Shown: piece by piece, positions 1-11,040 of the stretch
How positions within the stretch are numbered: position 1 is the stretch's first letter
Layout: each line of letters opens with the position of its first letter
DNA from: Clavaria fumosa
Taxonomy: Eukaryota > Basidiomycota > Agaricomycetes > Agaricales > Clavariaceae
Assembly (NCBI GenBank): GCA_951802425.1
Contig: OX637802.1
Span: forward strand, 434,001 to 498,000
Reading direction: 5' to 3'
Length of the DNA stretch: 64,000 bases
The notes under the pieces: model-generated
What the model was told of the DNA's origin: nothing
Database searches by the model: none
What the model saw: only the letters and a program-made list of their open reading frames with translations
Made by a program: the position numbers and the translations under genes

Positions 1-2276
1 CTTTTAAACACGATTCTAGCCTTAGCGAAGGGGACAGTTCCCAGTTCTGATGAAAGGGGTTATCAGGAAGGGAAAGACGAGCATGGTCAGGGGGGCTTAA
101 CTATCGGTCGCAGGGCACTGCATCGTCACTTGCAATTCTATGCCTATACACTGGAGATGGAGGGTTTGGATGGCGCTCATCCTCTGAAGCCCGGCGGTAT
201 CGGTGTTCATGGGTCTGTGAAGCGGGACGTCGAGGTCGTCGTCGAGGTTAAAGGCGATTGGCCAGAGCTGATCGCTCAAGCAGCCACATATGCTCGATGT
301 CTTTTCGCCGCTCGCGAGACTCGCCACCTCGCACTCGTGATTGCGTTAAATCGCCAAGAATCCGAAACTCGCCTCTGCCTATTTCGCCGAGATGGTTTGT
401 GGGCCTCCCCAGTTCTCAGACTCCGCACGCCTGACGGCTTCAAAAAGCTTGTTTATGCAGTAACGGGCATTCTTTCTCGGAAGACGCTATCTGACGCTGG
501 AATGGAATATCTATCGGAGCGACAGGCAGTTTTCATCTCGCAACAATGGCTTGATATCGTAGATGTATTCTGCGGTCGTCGATCCGTTCGAGGCAGAGCG
601 ACGCGTGTGTACAAGGTCAAGACAGCTTCGGGACCGACAAATCTAACGATCGAGCAAGATGCCTCCGTGAATAGTTCCTCTGTCACCCACAACGACGCTC
701 CTACGCCAGCCGATCAACCGACGACTCCGTGCAACCTTCGATCCCGAAGTCGAATTCAACCCGTGTCCGCAAGGGCTGCACATGTTGGCCCGCAGGCTCC
801 ATTTTCACCCGGACCATCGTATCGTGAACCTTCACTCCTTTCAAAAATGCACAGTATGGGACTTGGGACTCGGAGGCGATACCCATCCCACCAAAGGACT
901 GCCGCCGTCACTGGCGCAGAAGTCCTCATCGCATTCTGCCGGAACATCTTCAGTCAGCCTTTCCAAGGACATTAGCATACCCAAGTGGTACTTCCAGTCG
1001 AGAACTGATGATTGGAACTGATGATTGGGAAAAATCTGGTCTAGGGACGGTCTCTCCATCGAAGACCGACGACCTACCAATCCGCGGAAGTAACATGGGA
1101 GGGCTAACCCCGTACTGGATGCTAGATGGCGAGCAGCTTTCTCAGTTCTAGGCGCATAAATACGTGATCGTCAAGGAATCCTGGCTGACTACAACCCACC
1201 TCAACGAGGCCGGGATGTTTATGCAAGTCGGTGGTTCCTTTGGAGTCCCTCAAGTGCTCTGCGACCATCAATACGAACGGGAGAGTGATGCTTCTCAAGC
1301 CAACCCCTGACCTTTGTGGAGCAAGGAATTCTCTGCGCCTGAGCATCGGAGCCTCTCACGAACTATTTTACGTCACGGAGGGCCGTCCCATTGTTGAGCT
1401 CGAGGGCCCGCGAAAACTGGTGGAAGTCGTTTTACATGCGATGCTGGGTTCATCTTGCCACATCTCAGGTGTAATAATTATTAATGGATTGTCGCTCGGC
1501 AGGACATTGGGTCTTGTTCAGCTATGGATGGCTGTATCGTGATGTAAGCAGTCCAAATATAATGGCGATTGAAGAACAAGATTGGCCGCCGGTGACAGAG
1601 TCAGTTCGGAACTCACCGAGGTGCCGAGATATCATGGTAGTTTTCAAATTTCTAGCGAAATCACGCGATGCACTAGCATAATCACTGATGGGAATCTCGC
1701 GATACAATGGGAGGAGAAGAACAGGGCCCTAGCCGACCATCGCTTTGTCAGTGTGTTCAGTTTCGTTCGCCTGGTTGACGCTCACATGAAACAGTTTGTT
1801 TCAGGGTACCTTGCCATTCATGGCCGTTCGCTTATTGACGGAGTGGCTTAGGCAGGATCAGTCGGCCCCCCGATTCACCCACACAGCCATCGATGACCTC
1901 GAGAGCTTTTTGTGGGTTCTATTTTGGGTCTCGCTTGCACGTCATCTCGTGCAGGCAGGCAAACTTCCACAAGCTGAAAATTTATGGTGGATAACGCTAT
2001 CCTCGGACAACATCCTGGCACAGTCATTGAAGGACTCACTCGTTGGCGGCTTGGAAAGCACCCCGCACTGCAAGTTGGGCTGTACAAAAGCCATAGCTCC
2101 GCTTCCCATGGAATGGGGAAGCAGTCGCTAAGCAAGGTCAGAAGGAAGTTGAAGAGATTTTGGATGAGAGGCCTGAACACCTGACGCTCGAGTTCCACCG
2201 AAAGTATTATAGGGAGTATTTGGACACTGGATTTGGCTTTCTCAGGTCCATGGAGGACACTTGGGTACCTGGCTAA
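1..2276 (+). CDS. FunK1-type fungal protein kinase, 5'-truncated by window edge
   Basis: The reading frame is open from base 1 and carries the N-terminal FunK1 signature (VEVVVEVKGDWPELIAQAAT, about bases 230-290). A lysine-strand motif VIVKESW lies near 1160-1185. The catalytic loop is YRDVSSPNIM near 1535-1564, then a DFD-like ITDGNLAI near 1683-1706, then GTLPFMA and DDLESFLWVLFW (1805-1930). The C-terminus is HRKYYREYL, ending at TAA 2274-2276. The pieces lie in different frames, joined by probable introns. Two fit exactly: 1469-1502 (34 bp, phase 1, giving HIS-GHWVL) and 1747-1804 (58 bp, phase 0, giving HRF-GTLPF). Other junctions (about 720-1150, 1637-1680, 2000-2110) were not resolved. 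FunK1 kinases are a large basidiomycete-expanded family of unknown substrate. The HRD histidine is replaced by tyrosine, so activity is uncertain. A recent pseudogene is possible, but no frame-breaking stop is forced by the sequence. Confidence 0.78.
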
Positions 2277-3261
2277 TGAATAGCCCCCCGGTGGTGCTAT
2301 CGCTTTTCGTCCTTAGTAATTTAACTTTACTGATGTCGTCTTATTCATAAGTACAGGTGACACCCTTGCGTATCTTTCGCTGCGCACGGAACACGCCAAA
2401 CTTGAAGCGCAGCGGGAGGGCCTGCCATTGGCAGCGCATCGACCGCATGTAACTCGGCTTCCACTGTAATTGCTGCACATCCCCATCCTTTAATGCATGC
2501 ATGGAGAAAGGAAGAGGTGGTGGCCGCCATCATGCAGCACATCTTCTCCTTGTTGGCAGAGGGGAATTTGTTTTCGTCAGCAATGGCCGTCTGGTTCAAC
2601 TCAAACGACATGTGGAGCCAGCTCTAGGCTTCGGAACGCGTAGATCATGTATCGTGGGCAGTCGTCACGCATGTAAAAGGCATAGTCCTGTTTTCATTGA
2701 CCTCAATCACCTCTTCGGATGTGGCCACGAACGACAATGGGATGTGCTGCGTGCATGCTCATCGTGGAGGACTGTGTGACTTGCTTTCACTGTACGTGGT
2801 TTGGGCATGCTTTGGGAATAGTGGTGGAAAATCACAGTAGTCTGGATCGTGCAGGTCCCGGTGGTTGTTTACGTAGACGCAAGGTGTGTGGGGGATCGAT
2901 GACGCTGACGAGGGGGGGGATCGATGGGGGGGGATCGATGAGGCGGGAGATATCTGATGCACGAGTGGATCGAGAGCACTTTGGTGAAAACAGGGAGGTG
3001 TACATGCGGAAATGGAAGGATCTATGATAGATTGCTTAGTAAGGGGTGGGGACATACAACGGAGGGCTTACCCACCCAACTGGCTGCCGTGATCGCTATC
3101 GGGACGGCGGAGGGGGCCACTACTTGTTAGATGGTTGTGCTTCACATACACAGCGGCCATAGAAGAAAATTGGTGAAATTCCATGTCCACATGCTGAATA
3201 GATAAATCAACCTTAGAATGGTATCACTGCTATCTACGACTAGAGGTGAGGGTCTTAATTT
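2277..3261. other. Intergenic, between convergent genes
   Basis: This 985-bp stretch separates the 3' ends of the kinase and the methyltransferase-like gene. I recognise no coding region. An 88-codon minus-strand frame at 2345-2611 resembles nothing I know. Three copies of GGGGATCGATG occur within 2889-2942. Confidence 0.5.
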
Positions 3262-4516
3262 CTACGAGTCATAGTCGTCTGATGTCAGACTATGTTCCAT
3301 TTTAATATTGAGATAGGCATACTGTTGAGATATATTCAATCGTCAACAGCAAGAACAGGAGCAGAAATTTGGCCACACGTACCTCGATGAGGTCCGCCCT
3401 AGCTCCTTTAACGAGGTTCAGATAGACCAAGTTCGGTTCTGCCCAAAAGGGGCGCAAGCCCGCGCGCTCGAGGGCCTCCCACCACGACAAGAAGCGATCA
3501 AACCTCCCCAGGTCGGATCGCGCGTGTATCTCGAGCTGCAGCTGGCCAAACGGGAGCCTCCCTGCGGGGAACCTGCGCGCGAGTTGCTCGAGCACGGGGA
3601 ACTCGGCCTCTTCAATGTCGATCTTGAGCACGTCCACGAACGTGTGTCTGTTCTGCGCCATCAGTGTGCTCAGCGTATACGTCTTGGGATTATCGTGCGG
3701 GCCGGCCGCGTCGGCCGCGCCCAGCGCGTATGCGAAGAAGTGGGAGCGGTTGGTCAGTGAGGAGTCCCTCGTGATCTCTGGACCGAACTGATTTGTTTTC
3801 ATTTACTGAGTCAGGCTGGGTATAGACTGGAGGGTGACCACGAACAGATGATACACTGAAATCATAGCCCCAGACCTCGCAGCCAGGGGCAATCTTCAGA
3901 AAATCAGCTTCGAAAGAGGACTCCTTATTGATGCCTAATGATGATGATGAGATAAACAAAGCACTAGATGGGTAATTCTTTCTCTCACCAAAAGAGTAAA
4001 TAATGCATTTCTTTTGGCGGGCAATGCGCTCGACCCCACACACCCATTTACCACCGTCACCGAGCGTCCCGACCCGGCGAACACCCCATGGGCATTGGAA
4101 GGCGGGAATGAAGAAGTCCCCTAGAGGTGGCAGACAATGATTCGTTGCGACTTTCTGTGCGTCAAGTGGACAAGACGTACATAGTGTGTGCATCATTGGC
4201 TCTTTGGTGGGCCACCTGAATTGGATGGTCAGCTTCTTCAGGATTGGCCTCGTGCAACGCACCCATCGACCTCCTCCTTGGTCGGGCCCACCTTGACGAT
4301 GAACTCCTTCCTGTCTTCGAGGAATTTCTGGTAGAGGTCTTCGCTGTGTCTGATGCGCTCGTACGCGGACAAGGGTTGGACGGCGGTGATCTTCGCCGTG
4401 AAGCGATTGAAAGACTCAGCATTGGAGATGTGGATGAACAAGATGAGCGAAAGCACGAGCGAAAGCGCGACAATGTACCGCGGGTGATGCCGCGCGAGAG
4501 CCACGAAGGTTCTCAT
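3262..4516 (-). CDS. METTL24-like methyltransferase-domain membrane protein, 5 exons
   Basis: ATG at 4516-4514 and TAG at 3264-3262. Exons are 4516-4263, 4215-3989, 3934-3855, 3787-3383 and 3321-3262. The introns are 47, 54, 67 and 61 bp, all GT-AG; the first has a CTGAC branch-like site. The exons sum to 1026 nt, a predicted protein of 341 residues with no internal stop. Residues about 10-27 form a hydrophobic signal-anchor (YIVALSLVLSLILFIHI). The body has the family marks GTLGDGGKWVCG, YSFGINKESSFE, GYDFSFGPEI and DVLKIDIEEAEF, then EPNLVYLNLVKGARADLIE. This fits the Methyltransf_22/METTL24 family, presumably a Golgi or ER type II membrane protein; the substrate is unknown. The usual IEG glycine after LKID is a glutamate. 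It is the best-preserved host gene here. The start is the first ATG before the anchor; an upstream in-frame ATG at 4621 is less likely because it adds a tail before the anchor. Confidence 0.85.
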
Positions 4517-5304
4517 TGTGCTTGGGGTACGGGGGGTGTTTGTGAGTGCGATAACGGCACCATCTGGGAAGAAAAGCTGATGCCGTAACAGACATACGGA
4601 TAGCTCCGCATCATTCAACACTACTCAATTTGGATATACAAAGTGTCAATTGAAATTCAGGAACGGGCAATCACCGTGGCACGTGGATGAGGCACGTGGA
4701 TGGAATCATGGAAATGAAAAGCTTGTAATAAGTTCTGATGTGGAGAAAGAAGGGTTCATGTTTAATTGACATATTTTGTTGCTCAGTTGCCTCACACATC
4801 AGGAAACCTCAAAATTTCTTGACAATCTGGACCTTATTACATGTCTTGATTGCACTTATTTCAATTGGTCTTGATTTGTTTCTTGACTGTCTTGAATTCT
4901 CAAATCAAGACAGATCAAGGCAAAAAGTTCTTGATCAAGTAGGTCCATTTTCTTGATTTGTCTTGACTAACTTGATTTTTCAGTCAAGACTATCAAGACA
5001 GATGTTAGGGCTTGTCCCAATCTGTAACTATTGCAAATGGTCAATTTGTTGGTGACTGAAAGTATTGCATAACTTGATGTACCATGGTCATCTTGCTTGC
5101 TTGATCCCATATAGCCCTTTAACAATCTGCAAACCTTCCCCTACCATCTCTCGTGCCACACACAGCACTACATCCACATGGACATGACACTACTTCGCCT
5201 GTGTATTGTGACGTTACTTCCCCTTCTTATCCTCGTGCCAGAGACATTGAACCTTCTCCTCCAGTAGACCTTGAACCCCCCCTCATGCTGCATGCTAGTT
5301 TATA
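4517..5304. other. Upstream region with TCTTGA-rich self-complementary DNA
   Basis: Contains the presumed promoter of the minus-strand methyltransferase-like gene, with no clear TATA box. From about 4830 to 5005 the sequence is built of TCTTGA and its complement TCAAGA in both orientations, so it could fold on itself. Bases 5005-5075 (TGTTAGGGCTTGTCCCA onward) match the reverse complement of 13125-13193 and look like the end of an unidentified LTR. Confidence 0.5.
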
Positions 5305-5308
5305 TTCT

Positions 5309-5425
5309 ATAGCCCTTTACTGTCTGCCTTAAGCAACCTATGAATTGAGCCCCCCAGGCATCTTCGGATGCCAGGGCGGCTGCTTTACCACTACCTTATT
5401 ACATCAGCAACAAGTGCTTTGATAG
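5309..5425 (+). repeat. Direct repeat with UUCG-tetraloop hairpin, copy 1
   Basis: About 117 bp repeated directly at 5808-5922 with a few differences. Both copies contain the perfect hairpin GGCATCTTCGGATGCC (5357-5372 and 5846-5861), which in RNA is a six-pair stem closed by a cUUCGg loop. The element class is unknown; a stem-loop tail of a SINE or LINE is one possibility. Confidence 0.6.
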
Positions 5426-5429
5426 GTCA

Positions 5430-5782
5430 TGTTTAAATGTATTTACAGTAGTCCAATCATTCATGGCTCGCAGCCCACATGCCCAGCAACAAGTGTCGCT
5501 CGTGCCTCTGCATGCCCTGCTGGGCGAGGCAAGCTCATCAGCCACCTCTGCATACCTGCACTTGGGTGAGGAGCCCCTTTTGGCTGTGCCAAGCACACTA
5601 CAGTCCCGAGATACTCTGCTCTCAGGCTTCTGCTCTACTACTACCTAGTGTGCACTGAGGAAAGGAGACTCCCTGTTCTTTCCCTTTGCCCACTAGGTAA
5701 GCCTGGCCTCCCTCTGCATGTTGCCTTAGTCCCTCACTTCAGGTCCTTCTCCTTTACATACTAGTGTACTTTACTTGCGAGC
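5430..5782. repeat. Unclassified dispersed repeat (Rep-X), uninterrupted copy
   Basis: Bases 5430-5782 are closely related to 36195-36404 joined to 42301-42449. It acts as the uninterrupted version of the site that gypsy copy C invaded: the run ACTACTACCTAG is intact here at about 5636-5647. A minus-strand frame with residues MNDWTTVNTFKHD is shared by both copies, but I cannot assign it. Confidence 0.7.
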
Positions 5783-5807
5783 ACCCACTTGCTGCTCCCT
5801 GTACTCT

Positions 5808-5922
5808 ACCGTCTGCCTTAAGCAACCTGCGAATTGAGCCCCCTGGGCATCTTCGGATGCCAGGGTGGCTGCTTTACTACTACCTTATTACATCAGCAAC
5901 AAGTGCTTTGATTGGCCTTGCA
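5808..5922 (+). repeat. Direct repeat with UUCG-tetraloop hairpin, copy 2
   Basis: Second copy of the 5309-5425 repeat, hairpin at 5846-5861. The two copies flank the Rep-X unit. Confidence 0.6.
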
Positions 5923-6704
5923 AGGTTGCAAACAGGTGCTAAAGGTTGCTGTTGGTCATGTGACTTTGCTATTTGCTATTTGCCATTGGTCTTTGGGATA
6001 TGTTCAAGTTCTGACAGTGGCTTAGGTAAGCAATCCTGACACAAGGGAGGTTCTGGCAGGCCTTCTGCACAAGCTTCTGCCATTCCAGCTAGTGAATTGT
6101 GCTGACCAAGAGCAGGATAGAGCACATCCACATGAGCTTTGTGAATCAGGTTACCTTGCCCTGGCTCAAAGCTAGGCAGACTCTTGTTTTCCTGTAGCAA
6201 CCAGAGGGTTAGAGTAGTGAAATATCTATTCACTGGCACTTGCTACATTCTGGAAGAGCTCTTGGCTACAATTGCATTGATGCTGAGTTGAAACTGCACA
6301 AGAGATGAGTTTGACTCAGCTCAGAGGCATATATAATATTACTCACCTCATTGAAACCACATTGTCTCTTTCTAACCTGAGATTGTTGGGTTGCACACTC
6401 CTCTAAGCCCATTTTTGCCTTCAACTCATGCTGTGCTGCATGATCACACCAGGTTTGTGTTGAAAATTGCCCAGCCTTTGGGAGGGGCTTGACAGTACTT
6501 CTGACATGTGCAAATTCTTGTTCCAGAGCCCATGGCCATGAAATGGAAGCAGAGATGGGGGAAAATGGGTTCTATTCAGATTCTAAGTATGACATGAGTC
6601 CAAATGTGCCAGTTGACATCAGATTTGATCAATGTTGATCACCAGCATTCACCAAAGTCAGCCAAAGTCATGGGGTGTCAACACACTTTTCACTGGGCAT
6701 GACT
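5923..6704. other. No recognisable feature
   Basis: CpG-poor, repeat-like sequence. Only a short LTR-end-like string (TAAGCAATCCTGACA, about 6027-6041) stands out. No supported gene. Confidence 0.4.
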
Positions 6705-6991
6705 TGTTAGGATTGCTTACTTAAGCCATCCCAAAAGAGGAGTTGTGGAGAAACTAGAGAAGATTGTTGGAAGGTCACATGACCTGTGGCAGAGGATTAC
6801 ATAATTGTGAGATCACCTGACCTGGGCTTGGGTGCATCACATGATCTGAGAGGTCCGAGCATGGGAACTCTGGGAAGTCCTGAAGCTCTTGCTATAAGTA
6901 CCTTCACTTTTCCTATTTTGTACTCTTTTCCCCTTATGTTAGTATTGTTGTCATGACCTTACATTTAAGTTGTGTGAGACCCAGTCTGATA
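6705..6991 (+). mobile_element. Solo gypsy LTR, A-type
   Basis: 287-bp LTR beginning TGTTAGGAT and ending CCCAGTCTGATA, clearly related to the LTRs of copies A and E but with most CpG sites changed to TpG or CpA. It is flanked by a perfect 5-bp duplication, TGACT (6700-6704 and 6992-6996). It is therefore a true solo LTR left by LTR-LTR recombination. It retains the TATAAG box and the ATGTTAGTATT segment. Confidence 0.92.
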
Positions 6992-6996
6992 TGACT

Positions 6997-7515
6997 GCTC
7001 AGGCTTGCCACCTTACCTATGTTTCCCAAACCCCTTGCAACCTTAGTAGAACATGTGCATAGTCACTTTACAACTAAACACACCCTGTACTACTATAGTT
7101 CCATTGCCTGGAGACCTTTACACTTTCCCTAAGTAGCTATGCACTTACAACACATGTATATAAGTCTCACCTGTACTTATGGTACTGTAGACTTGATATT
7201 GATGCACTTTGGTTTAAGCTTGAGGCTAGTATGCCCTTTGAGCTTGGAACCTATGTGATTGATAGGTCTTGTCTTGCTTGGTGACCTCAACAACACCAGG
7301 AAATACTCTGCTTTTGTCTAAATTGTCCTCCACACTCATACATACTCTAGCTAAGCTGCTTCACACCTGTTCCTTTCACAAACTTGTGGGTGTGACCTTC
7401 CAGCACTCCTCTACATTTCTGTCTATTCATATTTCTAAATTAGGAAGTATTCCTAGTGTAATTTCAATAATATTTAGGTACAGGCCTCCACAACACCAGA
7501 ACTATAATTAATAAT
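6997..7515. repeat. Degenerate repeat; 7150-7335 recurs at 12660-12845
   Basis: Bases 7150-7335 match 12660-12845 in direct orientation (TATATAAG box, then the ACTTGATATTGATGCACTTT block). Two direct copies about 5.5 kb apart could be the LTRs of one decayed element, but no coding region between them supports this. Confidence 0.5.
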
Positions 7516-7830
7516 TAAGTAACAGTTCCCCTGACTTGCAATTATGGATTTAAGGGTAACCAACAAGTGGGAATCCAATGGTATAAGCCACTTCTTTGTG
7601 TGGTTCTTTGTTCTTGCTGTAGAGCCTTCTCTTTTCCTCCAAGTACTATCTTTGTATCCTTATTCATGCAGCTAGGTTAAATCTGGTTGGTTTCCATGGA
7701 TATTGTTACATAGAACAGATGTAGAGTAGAGGGCCATGTTTACAGACTAATGAGATGCATTTCTTGAAAACTTGAGGTGGAATGAACAACTACATATGGC
7801 ATAGTGTAGTAATGATACATTCTCCTAACA
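7516..7830. repeat. 315-bp dispersed LTR-like repeat, copy 1
   Basis: Same length and about 90% similar by eye to 55244-55558. Both begin TAAGTAACAGTTCCCC and end TCTCCTAACA. On the minus strand it starts TGTTAGGAGA, which suggests a solo LTR. No target duplication is visible at either copy. Confidence 0.65.
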
Positions 7831-8227
7831 GGTAGTCATTTTGGTTAATTCAATCTGCAGGAATTGGTACATTTGATAGATGTATTTTTGACAGCAATAG
7901 CTGTGACTAGGCTTGGTCACAAGTGCACTTGTGGATCACCTGGATCCATGCACGTGGGTAACTCATGGTGCATGGGGCCATACTTGAATCTGTGGGAAAC
8001 TCATCCCCATGAGTACTCATGACAAGTACTCACAAGTACTCACAAGTAATTGATGATTCACCAGCCAAAATCTTGTCAAGACCATTGACTCAGATCCTCA
8101 AAGATCTTCAAAAAGCTCACACTAGGCAAACTCAGACTCACAAGTTTCCTGACTCATAGGTTTTCCCACAAGTTTACCTGTGGAGATCTGTGAGTAACCT
8201 GGAGTCATAACCAAGCCTAGCTGTGAC
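7831..8227. other. No recognisable feature
   Basis: CpG-poor sequence with short AAGTACTCA repeats at about 8023-8047. No supported gene. Confidence 0.4.
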
Positions 8228-8232
8228 CAATC

Positions 8233-8377
8233 TGTCATGACCCATACAGGATGGGAGAGTGACATTACATGTGCTATATAAGGACCAACTGGCATACTCA
8301 ATCTGGATTGAGTATTGCAGCCTTTTGGCTGAGTGGTTTTAAGCACCAGTAGTTGGCTTGGTGTGGCTGTCCTCACA
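8233..8377 (+). mobile_element. Solo LTR of a TRIM-like miniature LTR element
   Basis: 145-bp sequence from TGTCATGACCC to GTCCTCACA with a TATATAAGG box, flanked by a perfect 5-bp duplication CAATC (8228-8232 and 8378-8382). Related copies are the LTRs at 44906-45050 and 47913-48051, both on the minus strand. The length, TG..CA ends and TSD support an LTR. Confidence 0.88.
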
Positions 8378-8404
8378 CAATCCAGGCCAGGTAGTGCTGG
8401 ACCA

Positions 8405-8592
8405 GTGGATTAACCATGTTGCAGCAATTGTGAGCAGGGGTGGGTTAACCCAGTGGCAGCTACTCCTGGAAGTGGATCAACCTGATTGCAGCTACTCCTA
8501 GCAATGAATCAACCTGGGTGCAGCTACTCCTAGCAATGGATCAACCCAGGTGCAGCTGATCCTAAGAGTGGGTCAACCATGCTGCAGCAATC
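8405..8592. repeat. 33-bp minisatellite, array 1
   Basis: About six diverged tandem units of 32-33 bp with the core GGATCAACCTGGTTGCAGCT and CTACTCCTAG. The same unit in opposite orientation forms the larger array at 10561-11040. Confidence 0.8.
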
Positions 8593-10560
8593 TGATGGGT
8601 CTGCCATCATCATGCACAGTCTCACTTGCATCCTGATGTCTGTCTTTTAAAACATTCTGGTCACACTCCTGTTGAGATGGTAGACAGTTGCCATGCAACA
8701 TGTGCTTGTCCAGTGCTGATAGGGTTGCAATCACTCTCTCACACCATGATTTAATATTCCACCAAGAATGTACTTGATGTCTGAGGAAGCCAATGATCAC
8801 CATTTGAGTCATGTGACAATTTCCTTTGATCCTTGTAAAAATTTGATAGTGCACACCATACATGTAGCCCTTCCTATAAAAAGGGTTTTTAAGTCCTTCT
8901 AGAATGGCTGCCAGTTCCAGATAGGTGGTGTGAAGATAATTGAGTTGTGTCCCTGCAGGTTCATTGTGGCTGCTGCAGACAGGATCCATAACTTGTGGGG
9001 GTGTATTTGAAACATGGGCTGGGTCATGTGTTTGTGAATCCTTTTACACACCATAGAGTTGGTTTTTGTGCCTATGATTGCACAGATAGCTGCTTTGAGC
9101 ACTGGATGTTGGAAGTGCTTTAGCTTTCCCTAGGAGACAATATTGAAAAATGACATTGCATTAATGAACAAAGCACTTACATTACTGCTGATGATGTGTG
9201 TGAATCAGAAATTGGTACTGAAGAGCTTCACTCTTGCATGGGCTTCCTCTGATGACTTAATGGGTCTATCTGTCACTCACTGCAGAAAAGCACATATTTC
9301 AATATGCTAGAGCCAGTAAATTTCCTCAGCTCAATGGATGATCATTACTTTCAGGCATTCTCCAGTTACCAGTCTCTAAGTGAATCAACCATAAACCAGG
9401 TGCATTGGTTGCATCACAGAGTGATGTTATTATGCTCACTTAACACCTGTGCAGACCAAGGCTACAACATTCAAATCACTGCCTTTTTCCTTGCATCTTC
9501 TAGCCATGTTGGCCATGCCTAGCACACACTCTATGGTGCCACCCTCTTTTGACATGATTTTTCAAGATATGCCCTTCCTTGATGCACCTTTCCATGCACC
9601 TTTCTCCAACCCACTGACATCAGCCTTGCCAGTTGTCATTCCCCCCCACCAAGAATCAAGTTAAGACCTCTCAGCTTAAGTGATTACTGGGAGCTAGAGG
9701 GTGATGAGTATGCTATTCTGAAGAATGCAACATCATCCGCTCATCTGAGCAGCCTGTGCCACTCAGTGTTTGAGCCAGTGGACATAACACAGGTCAAGAC
9801 ACCTATCAAGATGGCTCACTCAGAGTGGTATGAGTGCCACCCATTTAGCAAAGGATTTGGCAAGCACCATCATCTATCTTATTAATTATTGCTGAGAGTA
9901 TTTCTGTAGTGTTCTAGCCTGGTGCTCCAAAAGACACATCTCTCCAGGATTTTGACCTAACTTCACCAAACTTTGTACATCTCTTCCAATACACATTGCC
10001 ATCTATGTGGAACCAGGAATATGTGATTTGATGAAAGGGGGCTGTGTGGGGAGAGATTTGGGGAATTTGGGAAAATGTGCCTGGGGAATCTGTTGATTTG
10101 CTCCAAATATTAAGGGGCTTTGCATGACTGTATTAGATGGCATAATACCTCACCCTATGGCTGGAATTGTTGGGGGGACTGAGACAGTGGATGTATGGTT
10201 TTATAAGTACACATGCCTCCAATCTATAGACAGACTTCCTATACACCCTCTAATACATCCACAGATAGTGTATGGATCCTCCATATATGCATTTCACAAG
10301 CCAGGCTGCCATAAAAGTGTATTTTGCAACTTGTGGTTTATTCTTAAGAGATACAAACATGGGAGGTGAAAATTCAGAATCTCCTAATTTTTTGCAATTT
10401 TTTGGTACATAATATGTCCTAATATTTCCAAGTTTTCCCATTTTGAAACCATCTCCAATGATCATAGCAGCTTACCAAATGCAGCTAGACCTAAGTTGTG
10501 CTCCATTGTTGAGGAAGCAGGCAGCCACTGACAAATTTTGATTTTTTGGTAAGCATGGTT
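8593..10560. other. No recognisable gene
   Basis: About 2 kb of CpG-depleted, low-constraint sequence. Short open frames occur (for example 8573-8989 on the minus strand and 9304-9664 on the plus), but none shows a motif I know. Probably remnants of old transposons. Confidence 0.4.
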
Positions 10561-11040
10561 GCTGCCACTGGGTTGACCCACTCCTGCTAGTAATTGCCAC
10601 AGCATGTTTAACCCACACTTAGAGCAGCTGCACCAGAGTTGATCCATTGCTAGGAGTAGCTGCCACTAGGTTGATCCACTTCCAGGAGTAGCTTCCAGGA
10701 GTAGCTGCAATTAGGTTGATCCATTTTCAGGAGCAGCTGCAGCCAGGTTGAATCACTTCCAGGAATAGCTGCAACTAGGTGGATCCACTTCCAGGAATAG
10801 CTGCAACTGGGTTGATCCACTTCCAGGAGTAGCTGCAACTGGGTTGATCCACTTCCAGGAGTAGCTGCTAGCAATTGCTGCAGCATGGTTGACCCACTCA
10901 GAGGAGCAGCTGCACCTGGGTTGATTCATTGCTAAAGTAGCTGCAACCAGGTTGATCCATTGCTAGGAGTAGCTGCCACTGGGTTGATCCACTTCCAGGA
11001 GTAGCTGCCACTGGGTTAACCCACCTTGGCTGGCAATTAC
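10561..11040. repeat. 33-bp minisatellite, array 2 (inverted relative to array 1)
   Basis: About 14 tandem units of 33 bp with core GTTGATCCACTTCCAGGAGT plus AGCTGCAACTGG. The unit length is a multiple of three, so an open frame runs through part of it, but this does not argue for a protein. A single unit with the same flanking sequence recurs at 14396-14520. Confidence 0.88.

Noticed and set aside
2345..2611. 88-codon minus-strand frame as a gene
   Set aside because: No recognisable motif, no convincing splice partners and no neighbour that supports it.
8315..8345. tRNA-like A box (GGCTGAGTGGTT) in the 145-bp LTR
   Set aside because: No B box at the right distance, and TG..CA ends, TATA box and 5-bp TSD fit an LTR better than a SINE.
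10561..11040. CRISPR-like array
   Set aside because: Units are contiguous and diverged with no unique spacers; the genome is eukaryotic. It is a minisatellite.
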